The notes: a model not told the origin generated them from the sequence alone. A stretch of DNA of 64,000 nt from Flavobacterium sp. TR2 (GCF_025252405.1 NZ_CP104307.1:744001-808000); one strand, 5' to 3'; shown: positions 17,463-24,773, counted from the first letter of the stretch. Translations and numbers: made by a program.

Positions 17463-17990
17463 TTATTTTAATTCATCCCTAACTTCCATCAAAGCAAAAC
17501 CCAAAAGATTCAATCCCTTCCATTTTTTAGGATTTAAAGCATCGGTGTGATCGCTTGCCATTCCGATTCCCCAAATTGGATCTACAGGGCTCGCTTCTAC
17601 AACAATCCTGTCATTTGTATTTAAAAGAAAGGTTTTCAAATCTGGATTTTGACTGAATTTGTGAAAGTTTCCTTCCTTTACGATTTCAAATCGGTTTTCT
17701 AACCAGATTTTATCATCGTAATTTCTCACTTTACGGCCTAATTTTTTGGCTTCGGCAGGCGAATTGCATTGTATGATTTTTTCTAAAATTTCCTGATCCT
17801 TAAACAATTCGGCTTTTTTTGCCATCATCCAGTGTTCTGCCGTCTTGTAAATCACGCCATTAACTTTAAAAGAACTTAACCACCATTGGCTAAAGCAAGT
17901 TTTAGTGATCGTTCCATCTTTGCTTGGCTGATGTCCCCAGAAAAATAAAAACTTACTTTCTGGAGCTATGTTATCTATATTGTATTTCAT
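17463..17990 (-). CDS. NADAR-family (YbiA-like) N-glycosidase
   Basis: A 175-residue NADAR domain protein. Visible features are FLFFWGHQPS near the N-terminus, FSQWWLSSF, YKTAEHWMMAKKA and the characteristic VEASPVDPIWGIG near 140. The family includes the riboflavin-pathway N-glycosidase YbiA/RibX and enzymes reported to remove ADP-ribose from guanine bases. In this operon the ADP-ribose role is favoured, but that is inference. Start: the first ATG is at 17990; the longer frame would need a TTG inside the upstream repeat tract. Confidence 0.88.
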   Translation of the reverse strand: MKYNIDNIAPESKFLFFWGHQPSKDGTITKTCFSQWWLSSFKVNGVIYKTAEHWMMAKKAELFKDQEILEKIIQCNSPAEAKKLGRKVRNYDDKIWLENRFEIVKEGNFHKFSQNPDLKTFLLNTNDRIVVEASPVDPIWGIGMASDHTDALNPKKWKGLNLLGFALMEVRDELK

Positions 17991-18010
17991 TTTGTTTGTT
18001 TTTTTTGTTT

Positions 18011-18148
18011 GTTTCAAGTTTCAGGTTTCAGGTTTTCGCTGAACTTGAAAACTGATTTTAACTTGGAATAGTTAGCATTTTTTTGTTTCAGGTTTACGTA
18101 ACACATAGAACCTGAAACCTGAAACTTGAAACCTGAAACTTGAAACAT
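18011..18148. repeat. Short-repeat hairpin tract inside the NAD/ADP-ribose operon
   Basis: Arms built from tandem GAAACCTGAAACTT-like units. The 22 bases at 18011-18032 are an exact reverse complement of 18111-18132, with extra units on the right. It lies between the PRS-like gene and the NADAR gene, and the nascent RNA could fold into a long stem. It may lower or separate expression of the downstream genes from the first gene. Confidence 0.8.
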
Positions 18149-18982
18149 TTAAACTAAAGTTTCAAGCTTAATCACCTTAACGCTTTCACCTTCAAAATCT
18201 TTAAAAGAGTTTGTAGTAAAAATTCCGTCGAAGCAGTTTAAAACTTCAAAACCTTTATTGAAAATTCCGTGGCTTACAGCTAAGTATAATTTTCCGGCAT
18301 TTTTCTTTTTTAATTCTTCTGCCAATCCTACGAAAGTTCCTCCTCCATCGCATATATCGTCGACAATTAAACAATCCATTCCTTGTAAATCGTCTTCGTA
18401 AACTTTAAAACCAGACAGTTTCCCAGTTTTTACATCACGGCTTTTGCTGCATTCTACAACTTCAACTCCGCCTAGAAATTCAGAAACTTTGTAGATTTTC
18501 TTCAAAGCGCCTCCATCTGGAGAAATTAGTTTTACATTATTTCCGATGTTTTCTAAAACTGCTTTTATAAAAGTATAATTCGGAATTACGGTACTATTAT
18601 TCAACAAAGCAGGAGTTACTTCTGAATGCGCATCAAAAACAAAAACCTTATTCAATTGCATTGCATTAATAATATCAGCATATACTTTTACAGACAACGG
18701 TTCGCCTGGAATCATAACACGATCTTGTCTTGCAGCTGGAAAGTACGGAATAAAAAGATCGATAATCTTAACATCCATTCTGCGCAACGCATCAATGGTA
18801 ACGCACAATAAACCTAAATCGTTGAATGAATTCAATCTATGTGTAACGGTTACTTTTCTATTAGCATCAAAATCTGGCGCAATTTTAATGTGTGGCTCAC
18901 CTCCAGAAAATGTAAAACTTTGAAATTTGATTTCTTCCTGATTTTGAAATGGAGCGAATTTTGGGTCGAGATTTAGTATCAT
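18149..18982 (-). CDS. Ribose-phosphate pyrophosphokinase family protein (short, nadV-linked type)
   Basis: A 277-residue member of the PRPP synthetase family, about 35 residues shorter than housekeeping Prs. Motifs: FSGGEPHIKI near 27, PYFPAARQDR near 79-88, the catalytic His in FDAHSE, the flexible loop with SKSRDVKTG (Lys and Arg kept), and the PRPP loop IVDDICDGGGT near 210. First gene of the operon, under two NrtR-type palindromes. The simple role is to feed PRPP to the Nampt homologue. Because the operon is rich in ADP-ribose enzymes, an ADP-ribose pyrophosphate synthetase (Adps) activity as in the NARP1 pathway is an alternative that sequence reading alone cannot decide. Confidence 0.88.
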   Translation of the reverse strand: MILNLDPKFAPFQNQEEIKFQSFTFSGGEPHIKIAPDFDANRKVTVTHRLNSFNDLGLLCVTIDALRRMDVKIIDLFIPYFPAARQDRVMIPGEPLSVKVYADIINAMQLNKVFVFDAHSEVTPALLNNSTVIPNYTFIKAVLENIGNNVKLISPDGGALKKIYKVSEFLGGVEVVECSKSRDVKTGKLSGFKVYEDDLQGMDCLIVDDICDGGGTFVGLAEELKKKNAGKLYLAVSHGIFNKGFEVLNCFDGIFTTNSFKDFEGESVKVIKLETLV

Positions 18983-18992
18983 AGCTTTTTAG

Positions 18993-19013
18993 TTTGCGTT
19001 AATTATACGCAAA
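18993..19013. promoter_or_regulatory. Palindromic operator 2 (promoter-proximal) for the NAD/ADP-ribose operon
   Basis: TTTGCGT-TAATTAT-ACGCAAA: perfect 7-bp arms with a 7-bp spacer. On the minus strand its outer arm supplies the TTTG of the -7 box, so a bound repressor would block the promoter. It is 11 bp upstream of the first gene. Predicted site for the adjacent NrtR-like regulator. Confidence 0.75.
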
Positions 19014-19017
19014 TGTA
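19010..19017 (-). promoter_or_regulatory. -7 box of the NAD/ADP-ribose operon
   Basis: On the minus strand TACATTTG (perfect TAnnTTTG). A TTG at 19037-19039 on the same strand lies 19 bp upstream and fits a -33 element. Operator 2 overlaps the -7 box and operator 1 sits just upstream of the -33 element. Confidence 0.65.
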
Positions 19018-19044
19018 GAATTTAATTTTGGATAAACAATTTAT

Positions 19045-19065
19045 TTTGTGTAAAAATTACGCAAA
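19045..19065. promoter_or_regulatory. Palindromic operator 1 (distal) for the NAD/ADP-ribose operon
   Basis: TTTGTGT-AAAAATT-ACGCAAA: the same 21-bp layout as operator 2 with one arm mismatch. It overlaps the last codons of the regulator gene. The centre-to-centre distance of 52 bp is close to five helical turns, placing both sites on the same DNA face. Confidence 0.7.
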
Positions 19066-19749
19066 CTTTATTTCGAAGTGAAATCCTTTTTGAATTAACT
19101 CATTATATTTCAACTTATTGAACTTAAAAAGTTTTGCTGGACGGCCTGTTTTAATGGGTGAAAATTTTTCAGTTTCTTCTAAAATACCATAACTCAGTAT
19201 TTTTTTTCTGAAATTTCGACGATCGATTTCTTTTTCTAAAATAGTGCAGTAAAGGTTTTCAAGATCTGAAAACAAGAATTCTTCTGGAAGTAAATCGAAA
19301 CCAATCGGTTCGTATGTCAATTTGGCTTTAAGCCTTTCTATTCCTTTTTCCAAGATTAAATTATGGTCGAATGCCAAAGGCGGAATTTCATCTATCTTAA
19401 ACCATTGCACTCTTTCAGCATCCGTCGCTGCTTTAATTTCTAAGTTCGAAGCATCAACCAAAGCATAATAAGCGACTGAAATAACACGGTTTCTGGAATC
19501 TCTATGAATATCATCTCCAAAAGTGTACAATTGCTCCATAAAAGTGAGCTGCACGTTTGTTTCTTCGTGCAATTCGCGAATAACAGCATCGTTTAAAGAT
19601 TCGTCATTTTGAACTAAACCACCCGGCAATGCCCAATATTTTTCGGAAGTCCCAAATTGCTGTTCAATTAATAGCACATACAAACCATTATTTTTGTAGC
19701 CAAAAACAATAGCATCTACAGCAATTCTAATATTTTGTAATTTTTCCAT
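19057..19749 (-). CDS. NUDIX-domain transcriptional regulator (NrtR family)
   Basis: A 230-residue protein with an N-terminal NUDIX domain (about 8-140) and a C-terminal winged helix (about 150-228, with NFRKKILSYGIL and GRPAKLFKF). The NUDIX box GLVQNDE...RELHEETNV is nearly complete but has Asn in place of the last Gly. This is the architecture of NrtR, the repressor of NAD metabolism genes that responds to ADP-ribose. It lies immediately upstream of, and on the same strand as, the NAD/ADP-ribose operon, and two matching palindromes lie in the gap. I infer that it represses that operon. Confidence 0.88.
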   Translation of the reverse strand: MEKLQNIRIAVDAIVFGYKNNGLYVLLIEQQFGTSEKYWALPGGLVQNDESLNDAVIRELHEETNVQLTFMEQLYTFGDDIHRDSRNRVISVAYYALVDASNLEIKAATDAERVQWFKIDEIPPLAFDHNLILEKGIERLKAKLTYEPIGFDLLPEEFLFSDLENLYCTILEKEIDRRNFRKKILSYGILEETEKFSPIKTGRPAKLFKFNKLKYNELIQKGFHFEIKFA

Positions 19750-19766
19750 AATCCTAAACTATCAAA

Positions 19767-19774
19767 CAAATATA
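19767..19774 (-). promoter_or_regulatory. -7 box of the nrtR-like gene
   Basis: TATATTTG on the minus strand, 17 bases upstream of the ATG. No TTTGCGT palindrome is near it, so autoregulation is not evident. Confidence 0.5.
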
Positions 19775-19782
19775 ACGAATGA

Positions 19783-19831
19783 GAGCCAATTTTATAATCT
19801 AATGCAAAAGCTTAAACTATAAAATTGGCTC
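19783..19831. repeat. 14-bp perfect inverted repeat (hairpin) between PKD lipoprotein and nrtR-like genes
   Basis: GAGCCAATTTTATA (19783-19796) pairs with 19818-19831. It lies 27 bases after the lipoprotein stop and lacks a clear T run. It may end that transcript or serve as an operator for the regulator gene. Confidence 0.55.
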
Positions 19832-19857
19832 ACAAAAATGATCTCTAGTTTTCTTCC

Positions 19858-20214
19858 CTAGTTTATCGTAACAGTTCGTTTTGGACTCGAAGTACATTCC
19901 GAACCATCTTTTTTAACTGTTACTTCAGCTGTAGCAGTATACTCGCCAGCAGCAGCATACGTGTGCGTAACTGTGGCTCCTGTAGCAGAAGTACCGTCTC
20001 CAAAGTTCCATTTCACAGAAACTAAAGTTCCTGTTCCTGTATACTCAGCCGAGTAATTCATTAATTTAGGATTTGTGGCATCAGTTGAATTATGTAGTTT
20101 AACAAAAATTGCTTCCCCTAAACAATCAACTACATCTTTAGCATCATCTTTACTGCAAGAATAACCAATAAATAAAACAGAGGCAACTAATAATATTCTT
20201 GAAAATCTCTTCAT
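19858..20214 (-). CDS. PKD-domain lipoprotein
   Basis: A 118-residue exported protein. The signal ends in a lipobox-like IGYSC (Cys near residue 20) followed by SKDD, the charged tail typical of surface-exposed Bacteroidota lipoproteins. Residues about 40-117 form a single PKD domain with the diagnostic VKWNFGDGTSA and VTHTYAAAGEYTATA motifs. Start at ATG 20214 rather than upstream codons, because it places the signal peptide at the N-terminus. PKD domains mediate surface or extracellular contacts; the partner is unknown. Confidence 0.82.
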   Translation of the reverse strand: MKRFSRILLVASVLFIGYSCSKDDAKDVVDCLGEAIFVKLHNSTDATNPKLMNYSAEYTGTGTLVSVKWNFGDGTSATGATVTHTYAAAGEYTATAEVTVKKDGSECTSSPKRTVTIN

Positions 20215-20281
20215 TTTTGAAAATTTTAGTGGTTTACTGCTCAAAATTACACTTTTAAGAAACATAAACGAATGATTAAAA

Positions 20282-21187
20282 TCATAATCTATTACCAAAA
20301 AACAACTTTAGTTCTTTTTCAATAATATCAAAAAATGATTTCAGGTTATTATTTTTTGGAGCTAACAAATACACAAATTCTTCTGGCACATGAAAACTAT
20401 TCCATAATAATTGAAGTTTATTGTCTTTAATAAAATTCCTCGCGTTACAGTTCCAAGTGGCGGCAACTCCTTCATTTTTGGCCAAAAGTCTCAGCATTTC
20501 AGATTCTGATGGAATAATGTAATTGGGAACCATCGAAGGTCTTTTTTTATTGAAGGCATGGAGCCAGAACATCTTTATGTGCGGAATGCGTGCGTCGTGG
20601 CTGTACCATTTTTGTGCATTAAGCCATTGTTCTATTTCGGTATAATTATCTGCCTTTAGCCGCTGACGGAATTCTGTAATATCCAAAGCTGTTGGGGCAA
20701 CCAATATCAATTTAATCTTTCCGACAATTTCATACGTCGTATCAAAAGTGTCAAATCTTTTGGTCGTAATAGCAAAATCGAGTTTTTTAGCATCTACTAA
20801 AGCAAAAAGTTCATCGTTTTCTGCAAAAGTAAAATCGATCAAATCAAACTTTGAAATTAAGAGATTGCCAACACATTCAAAAAGATGCTTTGAGATTCCG
20901 ACAGAGATTAATCGATTGGCGTCTTCTGCTTTCGCTCTAAAACTGGTTTCGACACTTTCGAGCCTGTCAAGAGCGTCTATAATCAAATTATTCAGTAACT
21001 TAGCGTATTCTGTTGGTTCAACGCCTTTTGATTTTCGGTTAAATAATTTATTGCCAACATGAGCTTCCAACATCGATATCTGCTGACTAACCGCAGGCTG
21101 GCTCATAAATAATTCCTTCGCAGCCACTGAAAAATTACCGTTTTTGTAAACTGCCTTAAAAGTTCTGTACCATTCTAGATTTACCAT
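20282..21187 (-). CDS. LysR-family transcriptional regulator
   Basis: A 301-residue LTTR with an N-terminal helix-turn-helix (about 3-62: NFSVAAKELFMSQPAVSQQISMLE) and a substrate-binding domain from about 90. It is transcribed divergently from the DJ-1-like gene across an 85-bp gap, the usual arrangement for a LysR regulator and its target. The target set probably includes the DJ-1 gene and perhaps the alcohol dehydrogenase gene. The inducer is unknown; reactive carbonyls are a reasonable guess from the targets. Confidence 0.9.
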   Translation of the reverse strand: MVNLEWYRTFKAVYKNGNFSVAAKELFMSQPAVSQQISMLEAHVGNKLFNRKSKGVEPTEYAKLLNNLIIDALDRLESVETSFRAKAEDANRLISVGISKHLFECVGNLLISKFDLIDFTFAENDELFALVDAKKLDFAITTKRFDTFDTTYEIVGKIKLILVAPTALDITEFRQRLKADNYTEIEQWLNAQKWYSHDARIPHIKMFWLHAFNKKRPSMVPNYIIPSESEMLRLLAKNEGVAATWNCNARNFIKDNKLQLLWNSFHVPEEFVYLLAPKNNNLKSFFDIIEKELKLFFGNRL

Positions 21188-21206
21188 GACATAAATTTAT
21201 TTATAA

Positions 21207-21214
21207 CAAACATA
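21207..21214 (-). promoter_or_regulatory. -7 box of the lysR-type gene
   Basis: TATGTTTG on the minus strand, 19 bases upstream of the LysR-type start. Confidence 0.45.
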
Positions 21215-21248
21215 GTTTATTTTATTTTTACTGATATCACATTCGCCG

Positions 21249-21256
21249 TAAATTTG
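21249..21256 (+). promoter_or_regulatory. -7 box of the DJ-1-like gene
   Basis: TAAATTTG, 16 bases before the ATG at 21273. The divergent -7 boxes are 34 bp apart, leaving room for a shared LysR site. Confidence 0.5.
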
Positions 21257-21272
21257 TTCAAAATTTAATATT

Positions 21273-22034
21273 ATGAAGAAAATAGCACTATTCGCAATAA
21301 CTGCATTTACAGCAGTAAGCATTTCAGCTGAAGCTCAAAAATCAAACAAGAAAAGTATGAAAAAAGTATTATTTGTTGTAACCAGCAATGATAAACTGGG
21401 CAATACAGGAGAAAAAACAGGATTCTGGTCAGAAGAATTTGCTGCACCATATTACGAATTATTAGATCAGGGAGTAGAAATCACAATTGCTTCTCCGCTT
21501 GGAGGACAGCCGCCAATTGACCCAAAAAGCTCTGATCCGGCTTCGGCAACTGAGGACACAAAACGTTTTGATGCCGACAAGACTTTACAGGAAAAATTAA
21601 AACACACTTTAAAGCTTTCGACCGTTAATCAAAAAGATTACGACGCTGTATTTTATCCAGGGGGCCACGGTCCGCTTTGGGATTTGGTCGAAGACAAAAG
21701 CTCTATCGCTTTAATTGAGGCTTTCTATACTCATAACAAACCTGTAGCTTTTGTTTGCCATGCGCCAGCAGTATTGAAAAATGTAAAAGTAAAAGGTGAA
21801 TATTTAGTAAAAGGCAAAAAAGTAACCGGTTTTACAAATGCCGAAGAAGAGGCGGTTGGATTAACAAAAGTAGTTCCGTTTTTACTGGAAGATGCTTTAT
21901 CATCAAATGGAGCAATCTTCTCTAAAGGAGAAAACTGGCAGCCTTACGCAGTAGCAGATGGGCTTTTGATTACAGGTCAAAACCCAGCTTCATCTAAATT
22001 GGTAGCCGCAAAATTATTACAGGAGCTGAAGTAA
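21273..22034 (+). CDS. DJ-1/PfpI family protein (Hsp31/glyoxalase III-like), possibly exported
   Basis: A 253-residue type 1 glutamine-amidotransferase-like protein. The nucleophile elbow is FVCHAPAV with Cys near residue 165, after the PGGHGP loop; the early KTGFWSEE supplies the acidic partner. Family members act as glyoxalase III, protein deglycase or chaperone. An N-terminal hydrophobic stretch (1-21, ending AEAQ) looks like a signal peptide; a second Met near 30 (MKKVLFVVTS) begins the core domain, so a cytosolic form is possible. Divergent from the LysR gene and followed by an alcohol dehydrogenase gene. Confidence 0.85.
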   Translation: MKKIALFAITAFTAVSISAEAQKSNKKSMKKVLFVVTSNDKLGNTGEKTGFWSEEFAAPYYELLDQGVEITIASPLGGQPPIDPKSSDPASATEDTKRFDADKTLQEKLKHTLKLSTVNQKDYDAVFYPGGHGPLWDLVEDKSSIALIEAFYTHNKPVAFVCHAPAVLKNVKVKGEYLVKGKKVTGFTNAEEEAVGLTKVVPFLLEDALSSNGAIFSKGENWQPYAVADGLLITGQNPASSKLVAAKLLQELK

Positions 22035-22037
22035 CAG

Positions 22038-22206
22038 TGCTAAGTGACTGAGGTACTACGGTTCTAAGTTTTTCTAAAAACCTAAAAAACTCAATCTCAT
22101 ATTCACTAATTACAAAATAAAAATTAATAAATCACAATGTTAAGTTTCTGAGAGTCGATGTTTCAAAAAAAAACTTAGAACCTCAGCGACTTAGCATCTT
22201 AGAACC
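22038..22206. repeat. Short-repeat hairpin tract between the DJ-1-like and alcohol dehydrogenase genes
   Basis: The left arm (22038-22071; GCTAAGTGACTGAGGT then TTCTAAGTTTTT) and right arm (about 22165-22206) are imperfect reverse complements built from CTAAGTnnCTGAGG-type units. Confidence 0.65.
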
Positions 22207-22216
22207 TTAAAAAAAA

Positions 22217-23374
22217 ATGCTAAACTTTGAGTTATACAATCCGACGAACTTAGTTTTCGGAAAAGGACAAATCGAAAAACTTTCTGCTTTAGTCCCAAAA
22301 GACGCTAAAATCCTTTTGGCTTACGGTGGCGGAAGTATTTTTAAAAACGGAATTTACGATCAAGTAATCCATAATTTGAAAGGTTTTGAAATTGTAGAAT
22401 TTGGCGGAATTGAACCAAATCCGAGATTTGAAACTCTGATGAAAGCGGTCGATGTTATAAAAGCAGAAAAAATCGATTTTATTCTTGCCGTTGGGGGCGG
22501 ATCTGTAATTGACGGCGTAAAATTTATTTCGGGCGCAGTTAACTTTGAAGGAAATCCAATTGATATTCTTCAAAAAAGAATTTTGATTAAAGAAAATGCA
22601 ATGCCTTTCGGAACAGTTTTAACGTTGCCAGCAACAGGAAGCGAAATGAATTCTGGATATGTAGTAACGATTGAAGCAACTCAAGAAAAATTATCTTCTG
22701 GCGGAAGCGCTTTATTTCCGAAATTCTCGATTTGTGACCCGACCGTAATTTCTTCATTACCAAAAAGACAAATCGAAAATGGTGTTGTAGATGCCTACAC
22801 GCACGTTATGGAACAATATTTAACGTATCCTACCGATGCTTTTCTACAGGATAGAATTGCTGAAGGAATTTTACAGACTTTAATTGAAGTTGGCCCTGGC
22901 GTTGTAAAAAATCCAACCGATTATACTTTGGCTTCCAATTTTATGTGGAGCTGTACGATGGCTTTAAACGGCTTAATCCAAAAAGGAGTTCCTAGCGACT
23001 GGGCGACGCACATGATCGGCCATGAATTGACCGCACTTTTTGAAATTGATCATGCTAGAACTTTGGCGATAATTGGACCAAGTCTGTACCATGTCATGTT
23101 TGAAACTAAAAAAGCAAAACTGGCGCAATACGGAAGAAGAATCTTTAATCTGACAGGTTCTGATGAAGAAGTAGCAAAAGAAGCGATCAACAAAACGGTC
23201 GAATTTTTCCACACAATGGGAATGGATACTAAACTTTCCCAATACACAGAAGACTATTCGAACACGGCAGATTTTATCGTAAAACGTTTTGACGAAAGAG
23301 GCTGGAAAGGTTTAGGAGAAAATCAATTGGTAACTTTAGACAAAGTAAAATCTATTGTTGAGCTTAGCTACTAA
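22217..23374 (+). CDS. Iron-containing alcohol dehydrogenase (YqhD/BDH type)
   Basis: A 385-residue group III metal-dependent alcohol dehydrogenase that reduces aldehydes with NAD(P)H in the cytosol. Visible features: NPTNLVFGKGQIEKL at the start, the dinucleotide loop AVGGGSVIDGVKF near 93-105, LPATGSEMNSG near 135, and metal ligands in VDAYTHVMEQY and in MIGHELTALFEIDHARTLAI (His residues). The overall pattern resembles YqhD/butanol dehydrogenase. With the upstream DJ-1 protein it suggests an aldehyde/methylglyoxal detoxification pair. Confidence 0.93.
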   Translation: MLNFELYNPTNLVFGKGQIEKLSALVPKDAKILLAYGGGSIFKNGIYDQVIHNLKGFEIVEFGGIEPNPRFETLMKAVDVIKAEKIDFILAVGGGSVIDGVKFISGAVNFEGNPIDILQKRILIKENAMPFGTVLTLPATGSEMNSGYVVTIEATQEKLSSGGSALFPKFSICDPTVISSLPKRQIENGVVDAYTHVMEQYLTYPTDAFLQDRIAEGILQTLIEVGPGVVKNPTDYTLASNFMWSCTMALNGLIQKGVPSDWATHMIGHELTALFEIDHARTLAIIGPSLYHVMFETKKAKLAQYGRRIFNLTGSDEEVAKEAINKTVEFFHTMGMDTKLSQYTEDYSNTADFIVKRFDERGWKGLGENQLVTLDKVKSIVELSY

Positions 23375-23400
23375 AGTATAAAATCCAAATTTTAAAAAAT

Positions 23401-23440
23401 CCAAATTCCAATAACTCTAAGATTGGAATTTGGACTTTTT
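23401..23440 (+). terminator. Terminator of the alcohol dehydrogenase gene
   Basis: Stem CCAAATTCCAAT (23401-23412) with ATTGGAATTTGG (23422-23433) followed by a T run. Confidence 0.8.
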
Positions 23441-23457
23441 TATTTGAAATTTAATAG

Positions 23458-23496
23458 AAAAGGCGTTCTTAACAAGTTTAGGAACGCCTTTTCAAA
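23458..23496. terminator. Second hairpin in the gap upstream of gpsA
   Basis: AAAAGGCGTTC (23458-23468) with GAACGCCTTTTC (23482-23493). Flanked by A and T residues, it can act in either direction. The rest of the 23497-23699 gap shows no gene. Confidence 0.6.
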
Positions 23497-23699
23497 ATAC
23501 TAAAACAAAACTAACTAACTCAATTTTTTTTAAATTCATTAAAATTCTAATTTATAAATTGTTATAACGCACATCAGATGTTTTTATTGTTCGGCTTTAA
23601 AAATTTTTTTTTACCCATAAACTTCTTGACGGTCATTGCAATTAAAGAGGTTTGCCAAATTTCTTAAAGCAGTTTTTGCTTTATTAGCACATTATTAAG

Positions 23700-23707
23700 T
23701 ACTTTTG
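23700..23707 (+). promoter_or_regulatory. Promoter of gpsA
   Basis: -7 box TACTTTTG with a TTTTTG (-33) ending at 23678. The 21-bp spacing fits the Bacteroidota consensus. It lies 18 bases before the ATG at 23726 and excludes the earlier TTG at 23705 as a start. Confidence 0.65.
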
Positions 23708-23725
23708 TTTCAAATTAATAAAATA

Positions 23726-24721
23726 ATGAGCGAAAAGTTAAAATTTGCAGTAATTGGAGGAGGAAGCTGGGCAACGGCAATTGCCAAAATGTTATGTGTG
23801 AACCTTTCGGAGATTGCGTGGTATATGCGTAATGAATCTGCAATTGAACATCTTCAGAAATACAAACACAATCCTAACTATTTAAGTTCTGTTGAGTTTG
23901 ACACCAATAAACTTAAACTGACAAGCAATATAAACGAAGCAATTGAATATGCAGATTATATCATTTTTGCAATTCCATCAGCCTTCCTAGATGCCGAATT
24001 GAAAAACATGACGGTTTCTTTATCAGATAAAATCATTTTTTCTGCCATTAAAGGTATTGTTCCTGAAACGAGTTTAATCGTCGGCGAACATTTCCACATT
24101 CAATACGACATTCCTTATTACAATATTGGCGTAATTACAGGACCTTGCCATGCAGAAGAAGTTGCCTTAGAAAGACTTTCTTACCTAACAATTGCCTGCG
24201 GTGATCCTGATAAAGCTAAAACTGTTGCTAAATCGCTTTCAGGAAATTACATCAAAGCCAAAATTTCAGACGATATTATCGGAACTGAATATGCTGCAAT
24301 GCTAAAAAATATTTATTCTATCGCAGCCGGAATTGCACATGGTTTAGGCTATGGCGACAACTTCCAATCGGTTTTAATGAGTAATGCGATTCGCGAAATG
24401 AAGAAATTCATCAGAAAAGTGCACAAAATGAAACGTAACATTAACGATTCGGCGTATTTAGGCGATTTATTGGTTACAGGATATTCCGTTTTTTCGAGAA
24501 ATAGAATGTTCGGAAACATGATCGGAAAAGGATATACCGTAAAAAGTGCCATGATGGAAATGAGCATGGTTGCCGAGGGTTATTACGCAACAAAAAGCGC
24601 TTACAAGCTAAATCAAGGCTACGGAGCGAAAACCCCAATTATAGACGCTGTTTACGCTGTTTTATACGAAGGAAAAGACGCCAAAACGGTTTTCAAAAAA
24701 TTGACTGAGTCTTTGGATTAA
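23726..24721 (+). CDS. gpsA: NAD(P)-dependent glycerol-3-phosphate dehydrogenase
   Basis: Makes sn-glycerol 3-phosphate from dihydroxyacetone phosphate for phospholipid synthesis. The 331-residue protein starts with the Rossmann motif AVIGGGSWATAIAK. AIPSAFL and GPCHAEEVALE follow, with the catalytic Lys in the EYAAMLKNIYSIAAGIAHGLGYGDN region near 195-215. Normal length. It has its own promoter and a downstream terminator. Confidence 0.95.
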   Translation: MSEKLKFAVIGGGSWATAIAKMLCVNLSEIAWYMRNESAIEHLQKYKHNPNYLSSVEFDTNKLKLTSNINEAIEYADYIIFAIPSAFLDAELKNMTVSLSDKIIFSAIKGIVPETSLIVGEHFHIQYDIPYYNIGVITGPCHAEEVALERLSYLTIACGDPDKAKTVAKSLSGNYIKAKISDDIIGTEYAAMLKNIYSIAAGIAHGLGYGDNFQSVLMSNAIREMKKFIRKVHKMKRNINDSAYLGDLLVTGYSVFSRNRMFGNMIGKGYTVKSAMMEMSMVAEGYYATKSAYKLNQGYGAKTPIIDAVYAVLYEGKDAKTVFKKLTESLD

Positions 24722-24773
24722 TATTAGTAAAAAGAAGCAAGAAACAAGAAACAAGACTTATCTTAAAAATAAA

